From positions 46,179,385 to 46,243,384 of the forward strand of contig NC_088295.1 in the NCBI RefSeq assembly GCF_032854445.1: DNA of 64,000 nt. The letters run 5' to 3'. This DNA comes from Liolophura sinensis (Eukaryota; Mollusca; Polyplacophora; Chitonida; Chitonidae). How positions within the stretch are numbered: the stretch's first letter is position 1; the number at the start of each line of letters is the position of its first letter. A model generated the notes under the pieces. That model was not told the DNA's origin. It worked only from the letters and a program-made list of their open reading frames with translations, and ran no database searches. This document shows positions 52,066 through 63,925 of this stretch, piece after piece. The position numbers and the translations under genes were made by a program.

Positions 52066-55000
52066 CTGGAAAAAATCAATATAAACTTTTCTCATCCTCA
52101 CGCAGAAGAAAACAATTAACTCAGATGCAAAGGTATCTTAAACTTGTGTTTAGCCAATCCCAAAATGTAACATCCAAATATGCATAATTAATAGAATTGA
52201 GGAGGAATAAGTTACTAAATGGTACAGTGCATTAACCATCCCATTCTATTAAACTACATAAAAATTCTGCAAATTAATTTTCAATCTGTGTACAAAAGTT
52301 GATTGCTGTAAATTCTTGAGTATATGTCAATATGCTATACACTCCCAGATGCAAGGAACAATCGTTACGGTACACTTTGGCACTTGTTTAGTACTTTTTT
52401 TTTAAATTTGTTCTACAAAAATCATGCTACGAGGAAAGCATTCTTGGCCTGAGGAACAATGAGTCACCCAATCTACTTGCTATGTACTTTACTAATTGAT
52501 CACCTCCTTGTTAATATACATGTATAAAAGAAGTTAATAGTCATTCAGATTTATTGTGTTATGCTCTGAGTGATTGAAAGAGAAAAATCACCTGATGTGT
52601 GATGAATCTCCTTTAAGTACCTCAGGTCCAGATACTTTTCAGCCTTTCCTCGTACATGATAGAGGTTTTTACTATACATAATCAGGACACACTTCTGTTT
52701 TTGAAAACTTCCAGTTAACAGTATGATACACAGTGGTTCAAAGAAGTAAATGGCACATGTACATATAAAATCATGCTCGCATGGTATCATTATGCGTAGA
52801 ATTCTTGATGAAATTTGCTGACACAGCTTCAACATTTCAAGACTTCCAGATTCCTCAGACTCTTTACCTCAATATATATAAAATGTTCAGCTTTGCCGAT
52901 GAGATCGATGTAAGCGTTGTGGATGGAGCATTCTGTCTCTGACAACCCAGCTGACCATTTACCACTGCTTCTCAAAATCTGCAATGATTAATAAATAGGC
53001 ATTATGCCATACTGATTTAAATGTTTGCTGTACGTGCAGAATGAATCTTTTCTCAATGTCATCGGAGCGTATAGAAATAATACTTCTGTTAGACATGAAT
53101 GTTACTCATACCCTTTTTTTAAGACAAAAATTTTTAAATCCTCACATATTCAGATTATGTCCGTTTGGTTTTGATTTGTGGTTCAGGGTTTAGTGCCAAA
53201 TTTCAACATAATCAACATTTCACAATTCAAAACGGTGCTTGCTGAAAAGCAAATGACATTGACACTGGAGATCCCAACTCAACTGCTCGTTAAGTACAGA
53301 CACAGTGCTGACCAGTACTTTACCTGTCATGTTAGGAGTATCACAAGAGGAAGCTCAAAACACTGTTGAGTTTAAAGCGTCAGACATAATCAGAAGCACA
53401 ATCAGCATAAAGCAGAAGTGTTCACATGGAAAACTGTACCTGTGAGTTGGTATTGAAGGTGATGTTTTTGATGGAGTGTGGGACAGGAATGTCGTCGTAA
53501 CACTTAGGCAGCAGGAACGGGTACTTCTCATTGTACTTGGCCTTCTCCAACTGGAAAATACAAGACTTCACCCAGTCAGATAGCAACACAAACAATAAGC
53601 ATTCCATACAAAAGTTCTCAACAGGCGAAGTCTTCTCACCAGTCACATGAACAAGCCACACTAGCTTACTTTCCAAAGATTTGTGTCTTTGGCCCGAATT
53701 TACACGCAACGAGTTGTCACAATATGTATCAATTATGAAATACAGTAACACAACCTTTTACTACACTTTACAATGTTCCCAGTTTCGTAGTAATTTAAGT
53801 CAAGTTTTTTAGGTTTTAGAGCATTTATAGACAATAGTTAATCACGGCAAAGATAGAAAGCTGTATCTTGCCCTTCCTTAATGCAATCTGGTTATAAGAT
53901 GTTGACACAAGTGCTGAATGAGGTGAGAACTTCTTTCGTGAAATAAAGCTCTTACCTTGACTGTATTCCATCGACAAATGAAATGTCTGGCAGTATCTCG
54001 AGCAGCTTTTCCATACACAACAGATCCTATATCATGCCATGGCATTCTGGGAGTTTTTGTGCGGTCAATAAAATCTACATCAGGAAAACAGAGGAATTAA
54101 AGCACAAATGAAACACCTCTGAAACATATTTAAACATGCTGTAGTTACACAAACCCAATGAAATGTAAGTACTTTAATTCTTCAACCTTTTCTCATGGTT
54201 GCAAAGTGTTTATTCAAGTACATTCTGAAGGCATTATTTTGTGCTGACTTATAAAATTATACTTTTTGTGAAGCCCTGGAACTGGCCAATCCCACCAGTG
54301 TAGTTTTGTCTCCGAAATCAAATTACAAATGTCCACAGAATGCACTGAAAGTTGCTCCATCATATGCTAAGAGGTTGAGGAATTACGGTACGTGTACAAA
54401 TTTCACATTTACACAAATATTCAGCTCACAAAATCTTACATAATTTAATAAAAGTACGTAAGAATATTATCAATGAGTACACACATGTTCCAATTTAACA
54501 CTGATCCTCTGTAAAAATCAAATCAGGACAATAAGGATAAAACATAAGTATTAACTAGCTAAGCACTCGGTAGGCTTTTGTAAGAAAATATATACATTTA
54601 CAGAACATGTTTCAACACAGACCTGTAAATGGTTGGTGCAGATTTTCAAAATCTTTGAATATAAAGTTGACATAATCTTTCCCAAGCCAGAGTTTGGATG
54701 TCCCTTCAAGGCCAAGTTCTTCAAACTCTTGTTGGCTGGATGTTCTGTAGAGATCAGGTGGAAGTTCCAGCCTAAAGAGTTCAACAAAGGGAGATAACAC
54801 ATCAAAACACCACACAACCATTCTGCTTCTAGTTAGGTTAAACATTTCCAATAGCATTTTTTTTTCCTTTTTATTTACAGCATGAGATGTCAAAAAACAA
54901 GAAATAAATAATTAACTTAAAATTTTACTTTTAAATACTTGAAACGCATGCAAAATTGACATTTCTAAATGATTCTGAGACTTGACATGCAATAATTAAT

Positions 55001-58000
55001 AAAGAAATGTAATCAAAATGAGATAATTATAATAATGGTAAAGTTACATGTACTGTGAACAAAAACACAATGTATTTCAATAGGCGAAAAACTTCATTGT
55101 TTTCAAATACTCACGCATTTAAATAATTCACATTGTAGTTTTGACGTCCCCGTCTATGAACCTTATCACGGAGATTCTTTATCTGTCGAAAAAAGAGATG
55201 GTAAAAGTGTGTGATTGATTGTTTTAGGCATCGTTTAAATGATTACCTATATCAAACCAATGGCCCTCTTGCACGTGCATGGCTGACGTGTGATAAATTA
55301 GCATCAAATATAGCTTACATGAAGTTCATAAACTTTATACAAAACTTCCAAAACTTACAGTAGATCTTTTAGGCCTTTTCTGTGCCTCTGGCGAAGTGGG
55401 CTTAAGGAACAGTTCTTTGGGGACTTCCACCATGTCTCCTGTCTTTGTCCATCGCTTTGCCGACCGACTTGCTTTAACGGCGTGAACAAGTGCTCGGAAC
55501 TTTCCCAATGAGTCCACTTCATCAATGCCACCATCTCCTGGGCTGGATTCTCCATCTTTGCTCTTCTGGCCTGCCTTTTTCCACAGATCTCTTAACCTGG
55601 GTCGCTCAGTGTCTGATGTTCTACTATTCTTACTTTCGTTCGATTGTTCTCGCTTGTAGTCCTTGTCGGAGTTATGCGCCCCTTCGTGAGAAGGGTCCTC
55701 ATCGACTCCACCCGCCAGAGCTTCTTCTGACTTGTTCATGCGTTTACTGAAAAAATTGTGTCGCAATTTCCCTATTACTTTTTTCTTCATTTTGGTTTCT
55801 TCATCTTTTTTGTCAGTGTTGCTGGTTTGTTCACTGTCTGTTTGTTTGGCCGCAGGGTTCTTTTGGATTTCTTCATCACTGTCTGGCGGATCATCATCAT
55901 CTGGGGGATGCACCACAACAGTTACATTCACCTGGCCTGGGTTGGCAGCATGGGTAGCATTATCAGTACTGTCCATGTCAGCTGCATTGTCAGTGTTGTT
56001 CTTTTTAGCTACGTTGTCTGCATTGTCCACTTTGGCTGCATTGTCAACATCGCTTGTGCTGTCATCGTTGGCTGCATTATCTACTACATCCACATTGTCA
56101 GTAATTGTCGTGTCGGCCGAGGTGGCTGCTGTGGCCTCAGCTGCATTTTTTGCTTCCTCCATGTTACAGTTGTTGTCCAACTTAGCCACAGTATCTACCT
56201 CATCCTTCGACAAGAATGTCACCGTCTAAACCAAAAGGATAACAAGAAAAAAACATTAGAGCTGTAGTTTCGATACATACTATACTACATTCCAGGGCAG
56301 AACTCTATCCATTCAGTAAAGATAAAATTTGGTTCCTTGCTGGTCTTTTGTTCAGAGAACAGTAAAACTAGAACTGCATGAAACTTGACATTTATACATC
56401 AAGAAAATCACTAATGTGCAGTCAAAGACAGACGAGCAGAATTTTAATTTAGTAAAAGTCATCAGTTACACTTCAATTTGAATGAATGAATGAATGAATG
56501 AATGTGGCTTGCAATAAACCATAGCATGGTCAGGATATGTTTGAACTACAATACTACTTCTTTTTATATACATATAAATATATCCTACAAAATCATTGCA
56601 GTTTAACGTATGCTCGAGTAAAAATATGAAATATCACCTGAATTTTTTTCATTCACATAATCTTTTCGTACGCATAACACAGCTCAATCTTTAGCCAATG
56701 GCTCAATTACTTTAGCCAAGGGTTTATCAAAAATGTCCTTGGCATGCACTTAAATCGACCCTGCACCATTCAGTGGGTTTCACACCATGCCAAGCTGCCA
56801 GTGAAAGGGTTTGATTGATTGATTGATTGGTGTTTAATGCCATGGTCAATGATTTTTTCACTTTTACAGTTTATGGGTGGAGGAAACGAGAAATCCCAGA
56901 GTAAACCAACAACCTTCACCATATACCACAGTCGACAAAGAGAGAGCTGGATTTGAACTCACTAGTCAAGGACTTTCACTATCTGAGCCATTGAGGCTCC
57001 AGCAGTTATAGGGTTGTGCTCAGAGTAGAACACACACATTATACACTCCAAACCATGAGTGTTCTAACACTAGAACAGACAAGTAAACAGGACTGCCTAA
57101 CCAGACATTACCTTTGTTCCCTCAGTTTCTGACACTCCCACTGTCATACTCTCAGCCATACCACCGTTGGGCAAGCCATCCAGCACAATTGACCCAAGAT
57201 CTGCTAGCCTGTTGGAAGAGTAAAACAAAAATTTACACTATGCAGTGTTAAAGTCCATGGTTGTTCTTAGTCTATACCATAGTGCTTGATGTGATTTATT
57301 TACTTTCTTGTTGTTTAATGCAATCCTCACAAATTTTTAACTTAATACAACGGTATTCAGTTTTATAAGTGGTAAAACCACCAACCTTAGGCAAATTACT
57401 GACAAACTTTGCCACATGGGACATACAGATATAAATGTATAATGATGAATGACAAATAGTCAATGTTGCAGGCATGCTTATTGTTACCAAGGCCTCAAAA
57501 ACTGTGAAAAGTAAGGGAATCTAACAATTCAAGAAATCCAAGATCGGGTTTGAACCTGGACCATGTGTCTTCTGAAAAGCCTGCCCCATTGCGGGATTGA
57601 ATTCTGGTCTATGATTTATCAGGCAGATTATCTAACAACTGAATTGGGTGCATACCTGTGCTGATCATCATCCCAGCGGCCGTAACACAGATCAATGCCG
57701 CTGACAAAGGCTATGGTTTGATCAATGACTACGATCTTCTCATGATGAGCCCACAGCAACACACCTTTAGTGACATGGTCAGGATGGCGTAATACCTGAA
57801 TCATATAAACAACACGAGGAGTTTTACCGTTCCGTTCACTGAGTAATCACATTGATTTCAACTGAGTGCATATTCATAAAACTGCCAAGAATTGTTACTT
57901 GTAATAGAATATTATACTTTAGATATGCTAAAACAAAGACAAGAAATAATTTTCGCCTTTGAGGCATATATCGTATCTCTTAAGGGATTGTCCGCATAAA

Positions 58001-61000
58001 TTGTTTGCATTTGTTCAGTCTCTTTTTCTTTGGAAAAACTGAACACGATATACACCATTGGTTTGCACTTCAGTTTGAACGCTTTAAGGGAATCAAATGA
58101 ATCCCCCTATCAGTCGGCCACTGTGTAGTGACACGTTTCAACATCGTTGTGTAAACCAGCGATCAAAAAAAGAGGCTTTCAATGCTAGTCTGCACAAGAA
58201 ACAAACCCAAAGAATCTACAACAGTGGTTCCACTCGTGATACCTGTCCAAAAGAAAGCTCAAATTTTCCACTTGCATATTATCACAATATTCCTGAGTCT
58301 ACAGATAGAATATATGGTTGGACATATATGCCAGAAACTCCCACAGGCCTAGGCTAAACTGTACAAGTACACGTGTGCCGGCACATGCCAGGTCCTACAC
58401 TTTCGTTCCAGCTGATGTCGAATGTTGACAACTATAGAGTGCAATAAGTGTTTGTCCAAATCTGTGCCTGAGATCTAAAAAGAGTTTAACTCAGTCCATG
58501 TGAACTATACGTTACAGCCAGCCTTGGGACTCGGGGTGTGACCGGGGCCGTCATGCAGGTGTTGCGGATTCCTCCTGATCAATCCGCATCCCGTTGATTA
58601 AAAGTTTTACCTGTCATATATAACCAGGTGTCTGTATCTACTCGGACTGAGTCTTGGTGAAACAAAATGTACATATTTCCTTCTTTTACAGATGATTACA
58701 GAAAGCAGCTTAAAAGTCTCCGCAGGATACATACAAGCTGTCAACTTCAGCTTACGTATGAATTCCCTCAGGGAATGGGAGAAGGGGTAACGTAGCATAC
58801 CTTCATGTCAATTAGTATATATGTGTATAATATATATATATATATATATATATAAATAATGCAATTATTCACAATTCTATATATATTGCAGAGATTATTA
58901 GGACAATCAGTTATGTTTCATTGGAAATTATGGGATACCTCTACAGATTTCAAGCCAATGAGCCACCCCACCCTCACTATTCTTGAGACTGGGCTGTCAG
59001 ATTGAGGTCAATCTGAAGCCTATTCTGTGTTCGGGCACAATTGTTTTACCCTTGCAGGCATTTTTCAAAAGCTTTGTTCACATGAAAGGAAGCATTACTG
59101 ATTGATGAAACGGCAATTCATTGACTTCCAATCATATGTAGACCCCATACAAGATTTAATTTGGTATTTAATTTACTGCGTTGTCAACGTGTCATGCAGA
59201 AAAGATATACATGGCTAATACAGCTGGGCGGTATCCTGATAGTTCTGATCAGTGAAACGTGTCGATGTTGAAGTCGACATTCCCAGCTGTGCGGGACTAC
59301 TTTTGCCAGGCCTGCTCCCTCATTGGCTGTTTCCAATAACAGGCTCCAAGGAAAAAAACGAACGAACTCGACAACCATTGTTTGAGTGTTCGTTCATTTC
59401 AATAGTTTTATCTGAACCCGTACAAACGATTTATGGGAGCAGTCCCTAAAAATCCCTTTATTTTATGCATATTTTCTGTCAATGTTCAGAAACATTCGGA
59501 AATGACGCTGGACCAGCTTAGCATCCCCAATTCATGTTCTCCCCCCAACAACGTTGTTTTGACCACTGTAGTCAAAACTTCAATAATTTCTGGGCTAACA
59601 GCTCGGGCCTTGCAAAAACCGTAGTTTAATGCCATTTTTACCCCCCAAGAAGAAAAGTCTTTATACTTTAATATGAGATTTAAACATCTCATGCCCCATA
59701 TTTAATAAGAAATAGAAATCAAGCATTTCATGCATCTTTTAAATATACGTATCAAATTAATATAATTTTGACTGTGGTATTAAAATTTCAGTCAAGTTTA
59801 ATCGTCCAACTTCAAATACTTTGCTCTGTAAAAAAGATCAAAGTTTTGGGCTATTGCCCCTAGTTAAAGAGTAATGTATTTCCACAGTGACCTACCTTGA
59901 TGTTGTCACTGTGACTACAGAGCGTGCGTTTACTGTACAAGCTATTCAGTCCCAGAGCCAGTTCCACCTCTTTGTACAGCAGGATAAACACCTTCACACC
60001 TTGGTCCTGAGACACAGATACCCAACATATTTAGTATTCATATCGGAGTAAAATATCAGAACTGTCTTCCCAGAAATGGGTACTGATATCAGAACTATCA
60101 TTACAGTACGCTGCTGTTCACACTTACACTAAGCTCAGTGAAATTCTTAGCCATTTTCACCTAACACACTTCTCAACAGTTCGGCGCAGTTACAGGTTCA
60201 AATGTAATGTTAGTCTGCCAACCAGCCTGTGGATGGTCGTGGGTTTCCACCGGGCTCTACCTGGTTTCCTCACACCATAATGCTGGCGGCCCTCGTATAA
60301 GTAAAATATTCTTGAGTATGGCGTAAAATACCAATGAAATAAATAAATAAATGTCATGTATGCAACCAAAGAACTTTGCACTTTTACAATATCGTCATGT
60401 ATAGACATGTGTATAAATACATGCATACCTGATTAGACAACAGATAACATCACAACGTATATAGCAAGGCATCTTGTGAGTATGCTGGCAAATTTCGCAA
60501 AGCTGAGTTCAATTTCTTTGCAAGCATACACTAGTACAAACTAATGCAAACAGGTATTTAATCTGCATGGCAAGCTATGGCTTATTGTCTTTTGCCAGTC
60601 TGTTGGATTTACAATATTTGACATTCCAAGGAAAACTTGGTTTTATCACTGAACACTGTAGAACCAAAGCGAGGATGCTTACAGCTTTGCGTTTTAGCAC
60701 CATGTCTAACCTCCATTTGTCTCCTTCAGTGACTGGACGTTTGAGGTAGATTTCTGGACTTAACCTGAAAACAGGAAAAATGACAGCACATCACAACTGT
60801 TGTTTTTCCACATAAAACTATTAAAATCTTCATGATTCAAGAGCATGCATCTTAACCACTTGACCACAGCCTGCTGTTCCAGATAATGATTTATTTATAT
60901 ATTTATTTATATTAATTTATATTTATACAGTTTCCCAGGAAACTGGGAAGAGACCAGGGAAAATCCATGACCATCTGCAGGACGCTGAAACACCTTCCCA

Positions 61001-63740
61001 CGTATGGCCAGAGAGGAAGCCAGCATGAGCTGGACTTGACCTCACAGCCAATTTTTGAGAGTCTCCTGTGTCATTAATAAATCTCGGCCACGGAGACTAA
61101 TGAGTGCAGTGAGATAACACAATTAGTACACATCATTATAACTTTGTTAACAACCTAGGCTGAATTATCATACACTGCATTTATACTTACCACCAATCAG
61201 TTATAAATATTTCCTCTTTTGCCATTTCTAAAGCATCAGCTACAGCAGAGAAATATGTGGCCCCATCTATAAACCTAAAGGAAGGAATAAAAGGAAAAAC
61301 TTAGCACAGACATTTCCATGGCAATCATTAACTGACTGGTCCAAGAATCTCAATGAATTCTGAGTCATATGAATTATCTTAAAACAAACTAATCCCGCCA
61401 ACAACAAAAGCAGCAAAGACTGAGATGGCCAGAAAAAAAAATACACAAACAAAAAAGATAACACTTTGTAATAATTCTATGGCTGAAAGATACATGTATA
61501 TATAAATTTCATCATGTGCTAAGATCAAGCTACAGCAAGTGTTGATATCACGTAAAGCATTTTGTTACTTATCTGGATGGGAGTACGGAGTTACCTACCA
61601 TCTGGTGTAACTCTCCTCTCTCACGGGGGCAAAACTCCCATGTTGGTTTGGCTCAGTGAAATCTTTGCCCGTTGTGTTGGCTGCTTCCTGCAAGTGTTGC
61701 ATCCATTCTCGTGACTTTCTGGATGTCCAGCATTTCAACAGCAACCGCCTGCAGAGACATAATTCAATTTATGATGCAACATCTTCAGGTGAAATTGAGT
61801 GAGTGCTTGGTGTTTAACGTGGTACTCAACAATTTTCCAGTCATACGACAACAAAGGAATCCTTATGGTATACGTAATGTGCCTCCTTGTCGCAGGACGG
61901 ATTTCCACCTTTCTTTTATCAAGTGCTGCTTCACTGAGACGACTTACCGAAGGCATATAAGCCGTCCCGCCCGAACCATTATACTGTCAACCAGTTATTA
62001 CACTATCCACTTCATGCTGAATGCCATGTGAGGAACTTACAACTTCCTCTTTTAAAGTCTTAGGTGTGGCTTGACCCAGGATTTATCCTGGATCTACCAC
62101 TGTAGAAGCAAACGCTCTACCAACTGTGCTATCCAGGCTGGACAGGTGAAATTGAAACTTATTACAAGAACACATTTTTCGACATCAATACACAATAATA
62201 GAAACAACCCCTGCAATAAAAACCACCTGAGGAGCTCTCTATGTAAAACTTCATAATTTAATACATCATTAAAGTTAGAGAGTAAGTCATGTCAAAATGC
62301 ATTTTTAAAACACCAAACTGTTACATTAAGACGCAATCACTTTTATACTGCTGCCTCCCACATTCCCTATGAAAAATACCTTTGACTCAGTGTCGGCAAA
62401 GTCAGGGCACAAGTTTCCTGAACGGCAAATTTGTGTAGTCAACATTTATATGTGTTCAACATAAAATTGAGCAAAATATTACCACCAAAAAAAGGTTCCA
62501 AAAAAAAGAACAGGTTCTTGGACATATACAATACTTACCTTGACAATAATAAAACCTTTACAGTTCACATATTAATGTTTGATGGCGGAGTAACACATGG
62601 GATACTTCCTTCCAAGCAATGGCAACTCGGGTCGAAGCTGTTCTCTTGCAAAATGCCATCACAATGGTACTAATGAACCACTGGGCTTGAATTACTATTT
62701 GCAAGAAAAGTTTTCCGTTTAAGGTTGCTTTTAGATATAGCCCAAGCCGTTCCAGTAAAATGTGGGACACTGTAACTACCAATGTCTTGTAGGAGCAATT
62801 AGTGTTTCAATGCAATTCTCACCTTGACAGGTTTGTTACGCACACACCATGCCTGGCCCCTGTGTCCTCAAAGCCACACTCCACGTGAAAGTGATTGTCA
62901 AACAGCATAACGTCACAGATACGTCCCGAGTCCGGGTCCAGGTACGTCACAAAACTGTCCTTCACCATCATCCACCTGCAAACAACATCCCGTGATACTG
63001 GGGTTTCATCAATCTTCTGCTATATGTAGGTGTATTACGGAGTAGTCGGGGTTATATCACTACTCAGGTATCATGTTTACCAGAAAATATATAGGTAGCT
63101 ATCACATTCTCTGTTATATCCCAGAAAAGATGCCAAACCCGTGAGTGCTAGATTTTGACCTTCAATCTCAAAGGTCAATAAACTGTGGAAAAATTGAAAA
63201 TTCTTTAGTCAATTCAAACAGCGACAACTTGCTTTCTTTACCCATACAAACTGCATATGGAATATTGGAAATGTTCTTGAACGTAAAAAAAAAAAGTCGA
63301 AATTTCAAAACAGCTCTGACATCTCACAATAGGTTAATGCCTTATTGCTCTCATCTCACTCCTTATGTGAGTGGCCCAAGACACAATGTCAAAAACTTGA
63401 CAGATTGACAAACCAACCTTCCCAGCAGCAGAGGGACTTACAGGGCTGCTTTGTGCAGCTAAAAACACATCATCTGATTCTGGGGCACAGAGTATGACAT
63501 CAAATTTTGACTCTTAAAGAAATCAAGGTAAATGACTGGGCTTGTGAAGTTAAAACCATGATTTTCCAACTTAATTCATTACTTTTTGCTCCAGCGTCCA
63601 GCTAAATGACACTGACGAAGACAGGCGCAGCAGCCCAGGTTGATCCTGCGCCCACCTGAGCATTTCTTCACCATGGACTCGTAGCCTTTCTTCCCTAGCT
63701 GCTTCACGAAAGACAGGTGGCTCACACCAAAAAACTTCAC
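48706..63740 (-). CDS. PLD1: Phospholipase D1/2-type enzyme (N-terminal PX part outside window)
   Basis: Hydrolyses phosphatidylcholine to phosphatidic acid and choline on cell membranes. It belongs to the PX-PH-HKD class of PLD1/PLD2. Twenty exons chain in phase on the minus strand (3288 nt, 1095 residues plus stop). They cover the PH region, the two HKD catalytic motifs (HEKIVVID and HCKLMIVD), a long loop between the halves, and the conserved C-terminus ending in LWT. The loop makes PLD1 a better match than PLD2, although invertebrates often have a single gene. The expected PX domain (about 200 residues) would lie past 64000. With it the protein would be near 1300 residues, against about 1070 for human PLD1; the excess is mainly one 289-codon exon. 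This is not the mitochondrial PLD6/Zucchini type, which is small and has one HKD motif. Confidence 0.93.
49229..49447 (+). repeat. MITE family F copy 5
   Basis: CCTAATTCCTCAACCTTTTC to CATGCAAAAGTTCGAAGAAT, in a PLD intron. Confidence 0.7.
49945..50055 (+). repeat. 33-bp tandem repeat, 3 units
   Basis: AATTCCATGACTTTCCAGGA plus CGGTTTCAAATAG, in a PLD intron; related degenerate pieces (ATTCCAGGACTTCC) occur near 50270. Confidence 0.9.
50875..50950 (-). repeat. tRNA-like SINE head fragment
   Basis: Read on minus, GTCAGCCTTGGCCTAATGGT then TAAAGGCGTGTGCCC resembles a tRNA-type A-box region. Too short and imperfect for a tRNA gene. Confidence 0.4.
52868..54771 (-). CDS. PLD1: PLD exons for the start of the C-terminal catalytic half
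   Basis: Exons at 54623-54771, 53956-54074, 53440-53550 and 52868-52978. They read [71 protein letters not shown] and [19 protein letters not shown], then [17 protein letters not shown]. The TPRMPWHD and ARHFICRWN stretches are hallmarks of PLD1/2; the latter lies in the polybasic phosphoinositide-responsive region of mammalian PLD. Phases are 1, 0, 0, 0. Confidence 0.92.
54170..54392 (-). repeat. MITE family F copy 6, clear inverted ends
   Basis: TTAATTCTTCAACCTTTTCT at one end and CTAAGAGGTTGAGGAATTAC at the other, with GTTTTGTCTCCGAAATCAAA and GCACTGAAAGTTGCTCC inside. The best copy for judging the terminal repeats. Confidence 0.75.
55115..57208 (-). CDS. PLD1: PLD exons for the inter-domain loop, with a 289-codon low-complexity exon
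   Basis: Exons at 57112-57208, 55359-56225 and 55115-55182. The first continues [13 protein letters not shown] after HKD motif 1, as in PLD1. The 867-nt middle exon is open throughout in phase 0. Its first half is a run of Asp/Asn/Ala-rich near-repeats ([20 protein letters not shown] and similar), then an acidic [13 protein letters not shown] stretch, then a Lys/Glu/Ser-rich part and a conserved-looking end ([39 protein letters not shown]). The third exon is basic ([16 protein letters not shown]). Mammalian PLD1 also has a loop here, but this one is far longer. The ORF also stays open on the opposite strand, an effect of composition. Confidence 0.85.
56805..57002 (-). repeat. SINE family D, full length
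   Basis: On minus: tRNA-like head GGAGCCTCAATGGCTCAGAT, B-box-like TGAGTTCAAATCCAGC, body GGTTGTTGGTTTACTCTGGG, TTTCCTCCACCCATAAAC, and tail TTAAACACCAATCAATCAAT. It lies in the PLD intron between 56226 and 57111 and serves as the reference copy for the family. Confidence 0.8.
57285..57490 (-). repeat. SINE family D fragment
   Basis: On minus, GTCCCATGTGGCAAAGTTTG, CCTAAGGTTGGTGGTTTTAC and TTAAACAACAAG match family D. Confidence 0.5.
57656..61748 (-). CDS. PLD1: PLD exons with the N-terminal catalytic half and HKD motif 1
   Basis: Exons at 61599-61748, 61191-61274, 60683-60764, 59896-60006 and 57656-57795. They read [70 protein letters not shown] and [17 protein letters not shown], then [11 protein letters not shown], and [20 protein letters not shown] with GRWDDDQHR. 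The catalytic His, Lys and Asp of HKD motif 1 are all present. The 2.1 kb intron between the last two exons carries a large inverted-repeat element. Confidence 0.93.
57980..59441. mobile_element. Non-autonomous inverted-repeat DNA element G, copy 2 (about 1.46 kb)
   Basis: Ends TTAAGGGATTGTCCGCATAA at the left and CCCATAAATCGTTTG/TTTAGGGACTGC (inverse) at the right form an imperfect TIR of about 28 bp. The inside matches copy 1 over several hundred bases at both halves. A (TA)n run lies at 58828-58853. No transposase was seen. It sits in the PLD intron between HKD exon 57656-57795 and exon 59896-60006. Confidence 0.75.
60215..60354 (+). repeat. SINE family A, 5'-truncated
   Basis: CTGTGGATGGTCGTGGGTTT to CAATGAAATAAATAAATAAA. 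Confidence 0.85.
60890..61102 (-). repeat. SINE family A, full head, reverse
   Basis: On minus: GTCTCCGTGGCCGAGA head, GTGAGGTCAAGTCCAGCTCA, TACGTGGGAAGGTGTTTCAG. The 3' end has decayed into an AT-rich TTTATATTTA run. Confidence 0.8.
61796..62140 (-). repeat. SINE family B, full length, reverse
   Basis: On minus: GCACAGTTGGTAGAGCGTTT head, GATCCAGGATAAATCCTGGG, body GAAGTTGTAAGTTCCTC, TTCGGTAAGTCGTCTCAGTG, and tail AAACACCAAGCACTCACTCA. The ORF over 61672-62031 is an artefact of this copy. Confidence 0.85.
62823..63740 (-). CDS. PLD1: PLD exons covering the PH region
   Basis: Exons at 63583-63740 and 62823-62975. They read [57 protein letters not shown] and [17 protein letters not shown], ending TNLSR. 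The RWSKKW-V-KDSF pattern is the PH-domain strand of PLD1/2. The adjacent Cys pair in LGCCAC corresponds to the Cys pair palmitoylated in mammalian PLD1 (family knowledge). Phases are 2 and 2. The first exon begins after a strong TTTTTTCCAG acceptor, so the upstream exons lie outside the window. Confidence 0.9.
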
Positions 63741-63777
63741 CTGGAAAAAAAATTTATTTTATTACTTATTTGATTTT

Positions 63778-63925
63778 GTTTAAAGCCATACTCACCTATT
63801 TGAACTAATAGGGTGGCATCAGTATTGTGGTTGGAGGGAATTGAAATGCCCTGGTTAAACCACTGGCCTTTGGCTGTTACAGACAAACTTATCCCACATG
63901 TGACGTACAGATATGCACACCACAT
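63778..63925 (-). repeat. SINE family D fragment (tentative)
   Basis: On minus, GTCACATGTGGGATAAGTTT and GCCAGTGGTTTAACCAGGGC resemble family D. The rest to 64000 holds nothing recognised. Confidence 0.45.

Noticed and set aside
55732-56267. 165- and 169-codon plus-strand ORFs rich in Ser/Ala/Val/Ile
   Set aside because: They are antisense shadows of the 289-codon PLD exon, whose phases link perfectly to both neighbours.
61672-62031. 119-codon ORF with Arg/His-rich sequence
   Set aside because: It runs over a reverse family B SINE; the same sequence occurs at other family B copies.
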